Assembly: GCA_034666665.1 (NCBI GenBank)
Contig: JAXDLK010000044.1
Span: 1 to 12,473 of the forward strand
Origin: JAXDLK01 sp034666665
GTDB lineage: Bacteria > Desulfobacterota > Binatia > JACPRU01
DNA length: 12,473 bases
Direction of reading: 5' to 3'
Shown here: in pieces, positions 5,756-12,473 of the stretch
Position numbering within the stretch: the first letter of the stretch is position 1
Layout: every line of letters starts with the position of its first letter
Position numbers and translations under genes: made by a program
Notes under the pieces: model-generated
What the model was told of the DNA's origin: nothing
What the model saw: the letters and a program-made list of their open reading frames with translations, nothing else
Databases searched by the model: none

Positions 5756-6517
5756 ATGCAAGAACAGGAATTTCTATCCGAGGATGAAGATACTTCCGTG
5801 AGCTCCCGGCCGTACGGCCGGGCCGCGGACGATGACGACGAGGCGGCGGACGAGGAGCTCGCCGAAGACGAGAGCAAAGCGAACGGCAACGGACACGCCG
5901 CCAACGGACATGCCGACGGCGGCGCGGCTCGCGGCTGGGCGAACGACCCCGACACCACGTTGATGATGCGTGTGCGGGACGGAGACCATCAGGCGTTCCA
6001 CGAGCTCTTCCTCAAGTACCGCGCGCCGCTGCTGAACTTCTCGAACCGGTTCATCGGCAGCGTCGAGCGCTCGGAAGAGCTCGTCCAAGAGGCGTTCCTG
6101 CAGATCTATCGCGCCCGCGAGCGCTACGAGCCCCAGGCGCGCCTCGCGACGTATCTCTACCGCGTGATGATCAACCTCTGCCTGAACGAGCGGCGGCGCT
6201 TCGTCTATCAGGGGCGGATCGAGTCTCTCGATCGCAGCAAGAATCCGGAAGACGACCGCGAGGGCAGACAGATCGCCGATCAGACGATCCCGCAGGTCGA
6301 GGACTACGTTGCCGGGCTCGAGGTGGCCGGGAAGCTGAAGAAGCTCTTGAAGCGGCTGCCGCCGAATCAGCGAGCGGCGTTGCTGCTGAGCCGCATCGAG
6401 GGGTTCTCCTATCAGGAGGTGGCGGGATGCCTCGACACCTCCGTGAGCGCCGTCAAGTCGCTGGTGTTTCGGGCGACGCAGACGCTCCGCGAGGGCCTGC
6501 GCGAAAACTTGCGCTAG
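5756..6517 (+). CDS. ECF-type RNA polymerase sigma factor with acidic N-terminal extension
   Basis: From the ATG at 5756 the protein has 253 residues, longer than a usual 170-200 residue ECF factor. The first 65 or so are a low-complexity extension: an acidic block (DDDDEAADEELAEDES, about 26-41) and then an Asn/Gly/His/Ala stretch. Region 2 (about 69-145) shows LMMRVRDGDHQAFHELFLKY, the -10 binding segment RSEELVQEAFLQIYRARERY and the ATYLYRVMINLCLNERRR helix. Region 4 (about 194-245) shows LKRLPPNQRAALLLSRIEG, then the FSYQEVAGCLDTSVSAVKS helix-turn-helix for -35 recognition. The family is RpoE-like. No anti-sigma factor follows: the gene is closed by a hairpin and faces a converging operon. 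GTG at 5753 in the same frame is an alternative start. The acidic extension could act as an autoinhibitory or interaction segment, which is inference. Confidence 0.93.
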   Translation: MQEQEFLSEDEDTSVSSRPYGRAADDDDEAADEELAEDESKANGNGHAANGHADGGAARGWANDPDTTLMMRVRDGDHQAFHELFLKYRAPLLNFSNRFIGSVERSEELVQEAFLQIYRARERYEPQARLATYLYRVMINLCLNERRRFVYQGRIESLDRSKNPEDDREGRQIADQTIPQVEDYVAGLEVAGKLKKLLKRLPPNQRAALLLSRIEGFSYQEVAGCLDTSVSAVKSLVFRATQTLREGLRENLR

Positions 6518-6528
6518 GACTCCGTCCT

Positions 6529-6554
6529 TCGGGCGCGGAGACGTCCGCGCCCGA
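6529..6554. terminator. Bidirectional terminator between converging genes
   Basis: TCGGGCGCGGA (6529-6539) and TCCGCGCCCGA (6544-6554) form a perfect 11-bp, GC-rich stem with a GACG tetraloop. It starts 12 bp after the sigma factor stop and ends 13 bp before the stop of the converging membrane-anchor gene. The symmetry lets it serve both transcripts. There is no T tract, as is common in GC-rich genomes. Confidence 0.7.
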
Positions 6555-6567
6555 GCACGCAGCCGCA

Positions 6568-7428
6568 TCAGGGGGGAGCCTGGGACGCGAACGTCGCCTC
6601 GGGGTCGAGTGCCGAGCAGCGCCCGGCATCGATCCAAGCGAATCGACTGAGCAGGGCTCCGAACAGGAATGCGGCGCCGCCGCCCGTGCGCGCGCCGACG
6701 AGGCGTAGCGCGAGCGAGAGCGGCCCGGTGAGCACCGCCGCGGCGCGCATCAGGTTCCCGGAGCGGCCGGTGCGGAGCGGGCGATCGACTACGCTCGCGC
6801 GGCCGATCTCGAGCGCCGCACCGATCATCGTCTCGACGATCGCGGTGGCGATGCCGACCGCCGAGAGCGCGGGAGGACGCGAGCCGAGGAGCTCGAGCAC
6901 GGCCGCCGCCGACCCGAGAGCAGCGGCGCCGAAGTGGATCGGCAGGAGCGTGCGATGGGCGGACCACACCGGGATCGCCGTCGCCGCGAGCAGCACTCCG
7001 GTGTACGTCGCCAGCAACGGGCCGAGAACGCCGGCGCCGAATAGAAGCAGCGCTGCAACGGCATGCAACGCTCGACCCTCACCCCACTGGAGGAGCAGCG
7101 CGGCGGGGACCGCGCAGGCGCCGAAGACGGCGAGTGTCCAGGCTCCGACCGACATCGCCGAGCGCCACTTGAAGACGCGCAGCATGTTCGCGAACCGGGC
7201 CGGGCGCCCGAGGTCCATCACCAGCAGGATCGGTGACACGCCCGCGCCGGCGGCGGCGACCCAGGCCGCCTTGCGCACCAGCTCGAGCTCCGCTCCGGTC
7301 GAGAACGCGGCGAGGGCGATCGCCTCCGCCATGCCGGCGAGACCCCCGACGAAGAAGTAGACGGGGATCTCCCACGTCCAGACGGGAGGCTTCACCACCG
7401 GCAGTCCGTAGTAGCCGGCGGGTTTCAC
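6568..7428 (-). CDS. NrfD-type membrane anchor subunit of formate dehydrogenase
   Basis: The 286-residue protein is very hydrophobic, with about eight predicted membrane helices (roughly 19-42, 52-71, 93-114, 119-133, 136-152, 161-183, 186-207, 227-264). VMDLGRPARFANMLRVFKWR at 70-89, followed by SAMSVGAW, is the hallmark NrfD/PsrC segment between helices 2 and 3. NrfD-family proteins are the quinone-reactive membrane anchors of molybdopterin or multi-heme redox complexes and usually carry no heme. Here it should take electrons from the ferredoxin subunit and pass them to (or from) the quinone pool. GTG at 7428 lies 3 nt after the stop of the ferredoxin subunit gene, so the two are in one operon and translationally linked. 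It is the last gene before the terminator at 6529-6554. It replaces the cytochrome b gamma subunit of E. coli FdnI/FdoI. Confidence 0.9.
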   Translation of the reverse strand: MKPAGYYGLPVVKPPVWTWEIPVYFFVGGLAGMAEAIALAAFSTGAELELVRKAAWVAAAGAGVSPILLVMDLGRPARFANMLRVFKWRSAMSVGAWTLAVFGACAVPAALLLQWGEGRALHAVAALLLFGAGVLGPLLATYTGVLLAATAIPVWSAHRTLLPIHFGAAALGSAAAVLELLGSRPPALSAVGIATAIVETMIGAALEIGRASVVDRPLRTGRSGNLMRAAAVLTGPLSLALRLVGARTGGGAAFLFGALLSRFAWIDAGRCSALDPEATFASQAPP

Positions 7429-7431
7429 GGA

Positions 7432-8295
7432 TCAGAGGAGAGCGAATGCGGCGATGACGCCGGCGAGCGCGACCAGCGAGGTGAGGAGCGACGAGGTCCA
7501 CGCGTCCCGCAGGTACACGGTTGGAACCACGGGGTCCGCCGGTAGGCCGTACGCTTCCGGCGAACCCAGAACGAGGAACACCGCGCGCGTGGCGCCGACC
7601 GACGTGCCGCGCGCATCGTAGAGCGACGCGTCCGCGTAGCCGAGCGCGCGCACGTCTTCGACCCGCCGTGCCGCGCGCGCGGTGATCTCGTCGAGCGGAC
7701 CGAACTGGATCGATTCCGTCGGGCACACCTTGGCGCACGCCGGCGGCAGGCCGCTCGCCTGCCGGTCGTAGCAGAACGTGCACTTGAACGCCCCGCCCGC
7801 TCCCGGCAGCGGTTGCGGGCGCCGATCGACGACGCCGAACGGACAGGAGACGACGCAGTAGCCACAGCCGTTGCAGACGTCGTCCTGAACGAGGACGGAG
7901 CCCACCTCGGTGCGGACGATCGCGCCCGTCGGGCAGGCTTCGAGACAGCCGGCGTGCTCGCAGTGCTTGCACACGTCGGAGAGGAAGATCCAGCGGAAGG
8001 GATCCTCGCCCTCGCCGCCGGACATCGGTCCGGCGAGCTGCGGTCCGCGGGACTGATCCTGCTCGAGGAAGAGGACGTGACGCCAGGTGGATGCGCCGAG
8101 CGCGCCGGTGTTGTCGTACGACGTGCCCGAGAAGACGAAGCCGTCTTCGGGAAGACCGTTCCACTCCTTGCAGGCGACCTCGCACGCCTTGCAGCCGATG
8201 CACAAGGTCGGGTCGGTGAAGAAGCCGACCGGGGTGCGCTCCTCGACGAATCTGTGGGTGCGCTGATTCGCGCTGGCGATGCCGTCGCCGATCAC
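7432..8295 (-). CDS. Formate dehydrogenase iron-sulfur (ferredoxin-like) beta subunit
   Basis: The 287-residue protein carries sixteen cluster cysteines for four [4Fe-4S] centres: C32-C35-C38-C42 (CIGCKACEVAC), C109-C112-C117-C121 (CKHCEHAGCLEAC), C141-C144-C147-C151 (CNGCGYCVVSC) and C172-C175-C187-C191 (CTFC...CAKVC). This is the FdnH/FdoH/HybA-like electron-transfer subunit that links the catalytic subunit to the membrane anchor. A hydrophobic helix at about 268-286 closes the protein and probably tethers it to the membrane, as in FdnH. There is no signal peptide; in this family the subunit travels with the catalytic one. The GTG start at 8295 overlaps the catalytic subunit stop by four bases (GTGA), and the gene ends 3 nt before the anchor gene, showing tight coupling. 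Length and cluster layout are normal. Confidence 0.95.
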   Translation of the reverse strand: MIGDGIASANQRTHRFVEERTPVGFFTDPTLCIGCKACEVACKEWNGLPEDGFVFSGTSYDNTGALGASTWRHVLFLEQDQSRGPQLAGPMSGGEGEDPFRWIFLSDVCKHCEHAGCLEACPTGAIVRTEVGSVLVQDDVCNGCGYCVVSCPFGVVDRRPQPLPGAGGAFKCTFCYDRQASGLPPACAKVCPTESIQFGPLDEITARAARRVEDVRALGYADASLYDARGTSVGATRAVFLVLGSPEAYGLPADPVVPTVYLRDAWTSSLLTSLVALAGVIAAFALL

Positions 8296-11200
8296 GTGGT
8301 CTTCCCGTGGTGGCCATGGCCGCCGGGGCGCTCGCTGGGTCGAGGCTCGGTACTCGGGGCCTCGGGATGGGGAGGGGTCTCGCGGACGAGGCGGTCGAGA
8401 GCCTCGGTCACGTCGCGGCCGCGCGGGCGCCGTCCTGCGGTCACCGAGCAGAGGAGCGCCTTGCCTTCGTGGATCGTCACGTTCGGCTCTCCGGAGAGCG
8501 GGATCAGATCGTTGACGACGTCGCCCCGGTTCGGCCCGGCGGAGCCCCAGTGGAAGGGCATCGCCACCTGGTGCACGATGCGGCCGTCGACCTGGAGCGG
8601 CCGCATCCGGCGGCTGACGAGCGCGCGCGCCTCGACGATCCCGCGGAGCGTCGACACCGTCACCCAGTCGGTGCTCGCGACGCCGAGCTCCCCGGCGAGC
8701 TCCGGGGAGATCTCCACGAAGAGCTCGGGCTGTAGCTCGGCGAGATGGGAGAGGAAGCGGCTCATTCCGCCTGCCGTGTGGTGCTCCGTCAGACGATACG
8801 TGGTGAGGACGTAGGGAAAGCGCGGGTCCTTCGGCGGCGCGAAGCGATTGTCGTCACGGACGAACCAGCGGACCGCGGGATTCGTCGCGCGCCCGTAGAG
8901 CGCGTTGTCGGCGACGGACTCGAGCGGCTCGTAGTGCGTCGGCAGCGGCCCGTCCTTCAGCCCCTCCGGTACGTAGAGCCAGCCGAGGCCGTCCTCGTGG
9001 AGCAGGAAGGGAGCGTCGCCGCGCTGCGCCGCGAGCCCGGTCGCGTCCGGCGGAGGAACGTAGTCGGGCGGTTTCTCGGCGACGAAGTCCGGAACGTCGT
9101 CGCCCGTCCAGCGACGCTCGGTGTCGTCCCACCAGACGAGCTTCTTGCGATCGCTCCAGGGGGTGCCATCCGGCGCGGCGCTCGCACGGTTGTAGAGGAT
9201 GCGTCGATCCGCCGGCCAGGCGAATCCCCAGCCGTGGGCGTACGCGCCCGATGGCTCACGCTGCCGCGCGCGGTTCACGCCGTCCGGGCCGAGGACGCCG
9301 GAGTAGATCCAGCAGCCGCACGCGGTCGAGCCGTCATCGCGAAGATCGCCGAATCCTTTCACCTGCGGCCCGTGATGCGGCCGGTCCTCCGCGTCGCGCG
9401 AATGCACGAGGCCGGCCGCGGCTTCGGCCGGATCGCTTCGCCAACCGTTGATCTCCGCGAGCACGGCTTCGATGTGCGGCTCCCCGTGCTCGTCCTCCGG
9501 GTACCACCAGTCGAGCGCGCGAAGCGGCTCATCCAGTGGATCGCCGGCCGCGGCCGCGCGCGACCGCAGCCGCTTCGCGAGCTGATGGATGAACCACGCC
9601 TCGCTCCGCGCGTCGCCCGGCGGATCGACCGCCTGCTCTCGCCACTGCAGCAGGCGTTGTGTGTTCGTGAAGGTTCCCTCCTTTTCCGCATGGCCGGCTG
9701 CCGGGAACAGGAACACTTCGGTGGCGACGTTCGCCGTGGTCAGCTCGCCGGTTTCGATCTCCGGCGAGTCGTACCAGAAGGACGCCGTCTCGATCTCGAC
9801 CATGTCACGGACGACGAGCCAGCGGAGCCGCGCGAGCGCCTTGCGTTCGAGCCGCGAGTGCTGCGCGCCGACGGCGGGGTTCTGCCCCATGACGAAGAAC
9901 CCGTCGACGTGGCCGTCGGCCATCTCGGTGATGAACGAGAAGTGGGAATGGTCCCGCGAAACCTGCGGGAGGAAGCGGTACCCCGAGTCGCTCTCCGGCG
10001 TCGCGTGCGGTCCGTACCATGCCTTCAGCAGGCTGGTGACGTACGCCGGCAGCGCGGACCACTGTCCCGCGACCTTGCGATGGTTCCGCACGTAGCCGGC
10101 GAGGTCGTCCTCCCCGGTGCCCGCTTTGGGCATCGGCAGGTAGCCGGGGAGGATGTCGAAGAGGGTCGGAATGTCCGTCGAGCCCTGGATCGATGCGTGT
10201 CCGCGGAGCGCCAGGATGCCTCCACCGGGACGCCCGACGTTGCCGAGCAGAAGCTGCAGGATCGCCGCCGTGCGGATGATCTGCACGCCTTTCGAATGCT
10301 GCGTCCAACCGAGGGCGTAGCAGATCGCCGCCGTCTTCTCGCGGCCGGACGCGGAGGTGAACGCGTCGGCGACGCGACCGAAGAGATCCGGCGGAACGCC
10401 GGCGAGCTTCTCCACCATCTCCGGCGTGTACCGAGTGAAGTGTCGCCGCAGGAGCTGGAACACGCAGCGCGGATGCTCGAGCGTCGGATCGCGAAGCGGG
10501 CGGGCAAGATCGTCTCCCTCGTAGCGCCAGCTCTCGGTTTCGTACGTGCGCCGCTCGGGGTCCCATCCGGAAAAGAGCCCGTCGAGGTCTTCCGTGTCGC
10601 GGAAGTCGTCGCGCACCAGGCACGATGCATTCGTGTAGTGGAGCACGTACTCCCGGAAGAAGAGCCGGTTCTCGAGGACGTGACGCACGAGACCGCCGAG
10701 GAACACGAGGTCGGCACCGGCGCGGATCGGCACCCACAGATCGGCGAGCGCGCTGGTTCGCGAGAAGCGCGGATCCACGTGAATGATCGTGGCACCGCGC
10801 TCCTTCGCCTTCAGTACCCAGCGGAAGCCGACGGGATGCGCCTCGGCCATCGAGGAGCCCTCGATCAGGATGCAGTCCGCGTTCGCCAGGTCCTGCTGTG
10901 CGGTCGTCGCTCCTCCCCGTCCGAACGAGGTGCCCAGACCGGGCACCGTGCTCGAGTGTCATATGCGTGCCTGGTTGGACACGGCGACCATGCCGAGCCC
11001 GCCGGTTAAGAGCTTCTTGATGAGATAGTTCTCCTCGTTGTCGAGCGTGGCGCCGCCGAGGTGGGCGATCGCCGTGGTGTGGCGGAGCGGCTTTCCGTCC
11101 TCCTCCGCGATGAACGTCCGCTTGCGCGTTTCCCACACGCGGTCGGCGACCATGTCCATCGCCGTGTCGAGATCGAGCGTGCGCCACGCGCTCGCGTGGG

Positions 11201-11519
11201 GTGCTCTGTAAAGGACGCGGGTCAGCCGGTTCGGCTGCGTGAGGAGCTGGTACGACGCCGCACCCTTGGGACAGAGCGTGCCCTGACTGATCGGGCTCCC
11301 GGGATCGCCTTCGATCGCGAGAAGCTTGCCGTCACGATGATGGACGATCTGGCCGCAGCCGACGCCGCAGTACGGGCAGACCGAACGAGCAATCGACGCG
11401 CCGGCCGTGCGCGCGCGCAGGCCCGCCGTCGCGTCCGAGGTGGCTTCCGGCCCGGTGCCATCAGTGCCGGTACGGAGCTGGCGAAGGAACGGCCAGCGAT
11501 CGAGCCAGGATCTCGGCAT
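8292..11519 (-). CDS. Selenocysteine-containing formate dehydrogenase catalytic subunit
   Basis: This molybdopterin oxidoreductase oxidises formate to CO2 (or runs in reverse). Read through one TGA it has 1075 residues. An N-terminal [4Fe-4S] site is CPYCGVGC (C48, C51, C55) plus C83 in LCPKGAAS, with Lys85 of the electron path. TGA at 10961-10959 is codon 187, in the context SNQARI-Sec-HSSTV; E. coli FdnG has NQARV-Sec-HGPTV, and the frame continues intact with FGRGG and MAEAHPVGFRW. The molybdopterin domains and a C-terminal dinucleotide-binding domain (VTVSTLRGIVEARALVSRRM) follow, then a His-rich tail (GGHGHHGKTT). Without Sec it would fall into 196- and 884-residue pieces. I chose ATG 11519, with AAAGGG 9 nt upstream; GTG 11549 is the alternative. 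There is no twin-arginine signal, so the subunit is likely cytoplasmic. It is first in an operon with the ferredoxin and NrfD subunits. Confidence 0.95.
10922..10961 (-). promoter_or_regulatory. Selenocysteine TGA codon and bacterial SECIS element
   Basis: On the minus strand the TGA (10961-10959) is followed after 11 nt by GGTGCCC (10947-10941), the loop GGTCT (10940-10936) and GGGCACC (10935-10929): a perfect 7-bp stem. A lower helix pairs CGAGC (10954-10950) with GTTCG (10926-10922). The GGUC loop bases and the distance from UGA match the E. coli fdhF SECIS as I recall it, the site bound by SelB. Unlike E. coli, no bulged U is present in the upper stem. Confidence 0.9.
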
Positions 11520-11524
11520 CTCGG

Positions 11525-11542
11525 GCGGCCCTTTCGGGCCGC
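11525..11542 (-). promoter_or_regulatory. GNRA-loop hairpin at the start of the formate dehydrogenase operon
   Basis: In the minus-strand transcript GCGGCCC (11542-11536), loop GAAA, GGGCCGC (11531-11525) is a perfect 7-bp hairpin with a GNRA tetraloop. It ends 5 nt before the ATG at 11519 and its loop and right arm contain the AAAGGG that would be the ribosome binding site. It could damp translation. If translation starts at GTG 11549 it lies inside the coding sequence instead. Confidence 0.4.
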
Positions 11543-11709
11543 TCGTCACTTATCGCGGTCGGTGCGCCTTTTCGAGGTCTCGCGCTCGTTCGTGGACAGC
11601 GGCGGGTTCGCCTCGTCACGTCGGCTACCGGGCGGCGGCGGCGACGTCCTCGGGTCGAGTGAACGATCCCTGATGGCCACCGTCGTCCGGCGGACCCGCC
11701 GCACCGGAC

Positions 11710-11745
11710 GCCGGCCGGCCGCCCGCGCGCTTCGGCGCGGCCGGC
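11710..11745 (-). terminator. GC hairpin with UUCG loop downstream of the hemerythrin gene
   Basis: CGCGC (11726-11730), loop TTCG, GCGCG (11735-11739) form a tight stem on either strand; read on the plus strand the loop is the stable UUCG type. An outer GCCGGC pair (11740-11745 with 11714-11719 or 11710-11715) extends it across a bulge. It sits about 27 nt after the hemerythrin gene stop, as a terminator would. The rest of 11550-11771 shows no gene, and should include the promoter of the formate dehydrogenase operon, which I cannot place. Confidence 0.5.
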
Positions 11746-11771
11746 TTCGGGACCTGCTCGCCCACCGAGCC

Positions 11772-12473
11772 CTACCTTCGGTTCCCGCGGCCAGAGCCTC
11801 CGCGCGCGCCGGAAGCCGTCTTTCGCGAGCCGCTCGATTTCGCCCTGCCGCGGCCCTTCGTCGCGCCCGCGGACTTCGAGGACTTCTTCGCGCGGGTGGT
11901 CGAGCGCGACTTCGCCGCGGAGCGTGGAGCCGCTCGTTTGGAGCCGGACTGCGAATCGGACTTGGAGCCCGTCTTCGAACGGGATTTCGAGCCGGTCTTG
12001 GAGCCGGTTTGCGAGCGGCCGCTCGCCCGGGACTTCGACCGTCCAGAGCCGCTCTTTCCGCTGCTGCCGCCGCCCGACGTCTTTGCGCGCGTCTGGGAAG
12101 AGGCGGCGCCCGAGCGACCGTTGCCGCCGGTGCTGCGCTGGGTGCGCCCGCCCTGGCTGCGTTCGCCCGACGACCGCCCCCGGGAACTACCCTGCGCTTC
12201 GCGTTTCGCGTCCCGCAGCTGCTTCCCGAGCTCTGCGAGACGTTCCTCGCCGAGCTCCTCCCGAAGCTTGGGGAAGATCTCGTTCTCCTCCTCTTCGACG
12301 TGGTGCTCGACGGCCTGCGCGAGCTCTTCCACCTTCACCTCGGTGTCCTTGCTCTCCGCGTCCGCGCCTTCGAGGTCGGCGATCATGCGCTTCACTTCGG
12401 CATGCTCCTGCTCCGCTTCCTCCGCCATCTCCTCGCCGCCGGAGACGTCCGAGCGCAGGACGGGATAGAGCTC
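11772..12473 (-). CDS. Hemerythrin-like protein with histone H1-like basic tail, N-terminus beyond the window
   Basis: The frame is open from the right edge to the TAG at 11774-11772, giving 233 visible residues; the true start lies outside. The frame continues through an internal ATG at 12428 with family-like sequence (ELYPVLRSDV), so that ATG is not the start. Residues 1-95 look like the second half of a hemerythrin/HHE four-helix domain: LYPVLR, EQEHAEVKRMI, and VEHHVEEEENEIFPKLREEL with the H-x-x-x-E metal-binding pattern. Such domains bind a di-iron site that handles O2, NO or iron. After residue 95 comes about 135 residues of low-complexity Ser/Gly/Lys/Arg/Thr sequence without acidic blocks, like bacterial H1-type nucleoid tails. 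The combination suggests a DNA- or RNA-associated hemerythrin. It runs in the same direction as the formate dehydrogenase operon but is separated by 252 bp and a hairpin. Confidence 0.85.
   Translation of the reverse strand, partial: ELYPVLRSDVSGGEEMAEEAEQEHAEVKRMIADLEGADAESKDTEVKVEELAQAVEHHVEEEENEIFPKLREELGEERLAELGKQLRDAKREAQGSSRGRSSGERSQGGRTQRSTGGNGRSGAASSQTRAKTSGGGSSGKSGSGRSKSRASGRSQTGSKTGSKSRSKTGSKSDSQSGSKRAAPRSAAKSRSTTRAKKSSKSAGATKGRGRAKSSGSRKTASGARGGSGRGNRR
11937..12005 (-). repeat. Short tandem amino-acid repeat in the basic tail
   Basis: Within the tail of the hemerythrin-like gene the coding sequence repeats a GSK(T/S) unit: GSKTGSKSRSK, then TGSKSDSQSGSK. The DNA repeats are imperfect (TTGGAGCC and variants on the plus strand), so they have diverged by codon change while keeping the protein pattern. 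Confidence 0.6.

Noticed and set aside
5774..6967. 397-codon minus-strand open frame
   Set aside because: It crosses the sigma factor gene, the terminator hairpin and the NrfD gene, and reads as Arg-rich noise.
10946..10961. Reading the formate dehydrogenase as two genes or as a pseudogene with a nonsense mutation
   Set aside because: Both parts are in the same frame, the TGA is at the exact family selenocysteine site, and a SECIS hairpin follows at the correct distance.
8745..11009. 754-codon plus-strand open frame
   Set aside because: It is antisense to the formate dehydrogenase catalytic subunit; Arg/Val/Glu-rich composition and no recognisable motif.
9805..11187. 460-codon minus-strand open frame in another phase
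   Set aside because: Out-of-frame shadow of the formate dehydrogenase gene, with Arg/Gly/His-rich translation.
12428..12428. ATG at 12428 as the start of the hemerythrin-like protein
   Set aside because: The upstream codons to the window edge are open and encode ELYPVLRSDV, typical hemerythrin sequence, so the gene starts outside the window.
11896..12468. Plus-strand frame with regular LEPV/FERDFEPV repeats
   Set aside because: The repeat is the antisense image of the GSK repeats in the hemerythrin tail. The minus frame continues into a real domain at the window edge, and the plus frame does not.

Overview
The DNA is GC-rich, with strong third-position G/C bias in every accepted gene, and carries no rRNA, tRNA, insertion sequence or CRISPR array that I can see. 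A lipoprotein resembling the YajG family at the left edge points to a Gram-negative, two-membrane bacterium. The mix of DUF445, stand-alone LigD-type polymerase, FixJ-type regulator, ECF sigma factor, RRM protein and NrfD-anchored selenocysteine formate dehydrogenase fits a large-genome soil or sediment lineage such as Myxococcota, Acidobacteriota or a related uncultured group. That placement is inference; nothing here fixes the taxon.

Left part (1-4249): a truncated outer-membrane-type lipoprotein (minus), an alpha/beta hydrolase (plus), a DUF445 membrane protein (minus), then a plus-strand pair. The pair is an unrecognised conserved-looking protein whose stop overlaps the GTG start of a stand-alone LigD-type primase-polymerase, so the two are probably translationally coupled and may act together in end-joining repair.

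Middle (4250-6567): three plus-strand single-gene units, all regulatory: an orphan FixJ/NarL-type response regulator, a small RRM RNA-binding protein and an ECF-type sigma factor with an unusual acidic N-terminal extension. The leaders between them carry hairpins and possible promoters. A perfect 11-bp GC hairpin at 6529-6554 separates the sigma gene from the converging operon.

Right part (6568-11519, minus): a three-gene operon for a membrane formate dehydrogenase. The order of transcription is the catalytic molybdopterin subunit, a four-cluster ferredoxin subunit, then an NrfD-type membrane anchor. The catalytic subunit has an in-frame TGA at 10961-10959 in the exact context of the FdnG/FdoG selenocysteine. 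It is followed at the E. coli spacing by a bacterial SECIS hairpin with a GGUCU loop. A conventional gene caller would split this gene into 196- and 884-residue pieces. The protein lacks a Tat signal, so the active site probably faces the cytoplasm.

Right edge (11772-12473, minus): the end of a hemerythrin-like protein carrying a long Ser/Lys/Arg/Gly-rich tail like histone H1, cut off by the window. The most interesting items are the selenoprotein dehydrogenase with its SECIS element and NrfD anchor, the unknown protein coupled to the polymerase, and the hemerythrin-basic tail fusion.
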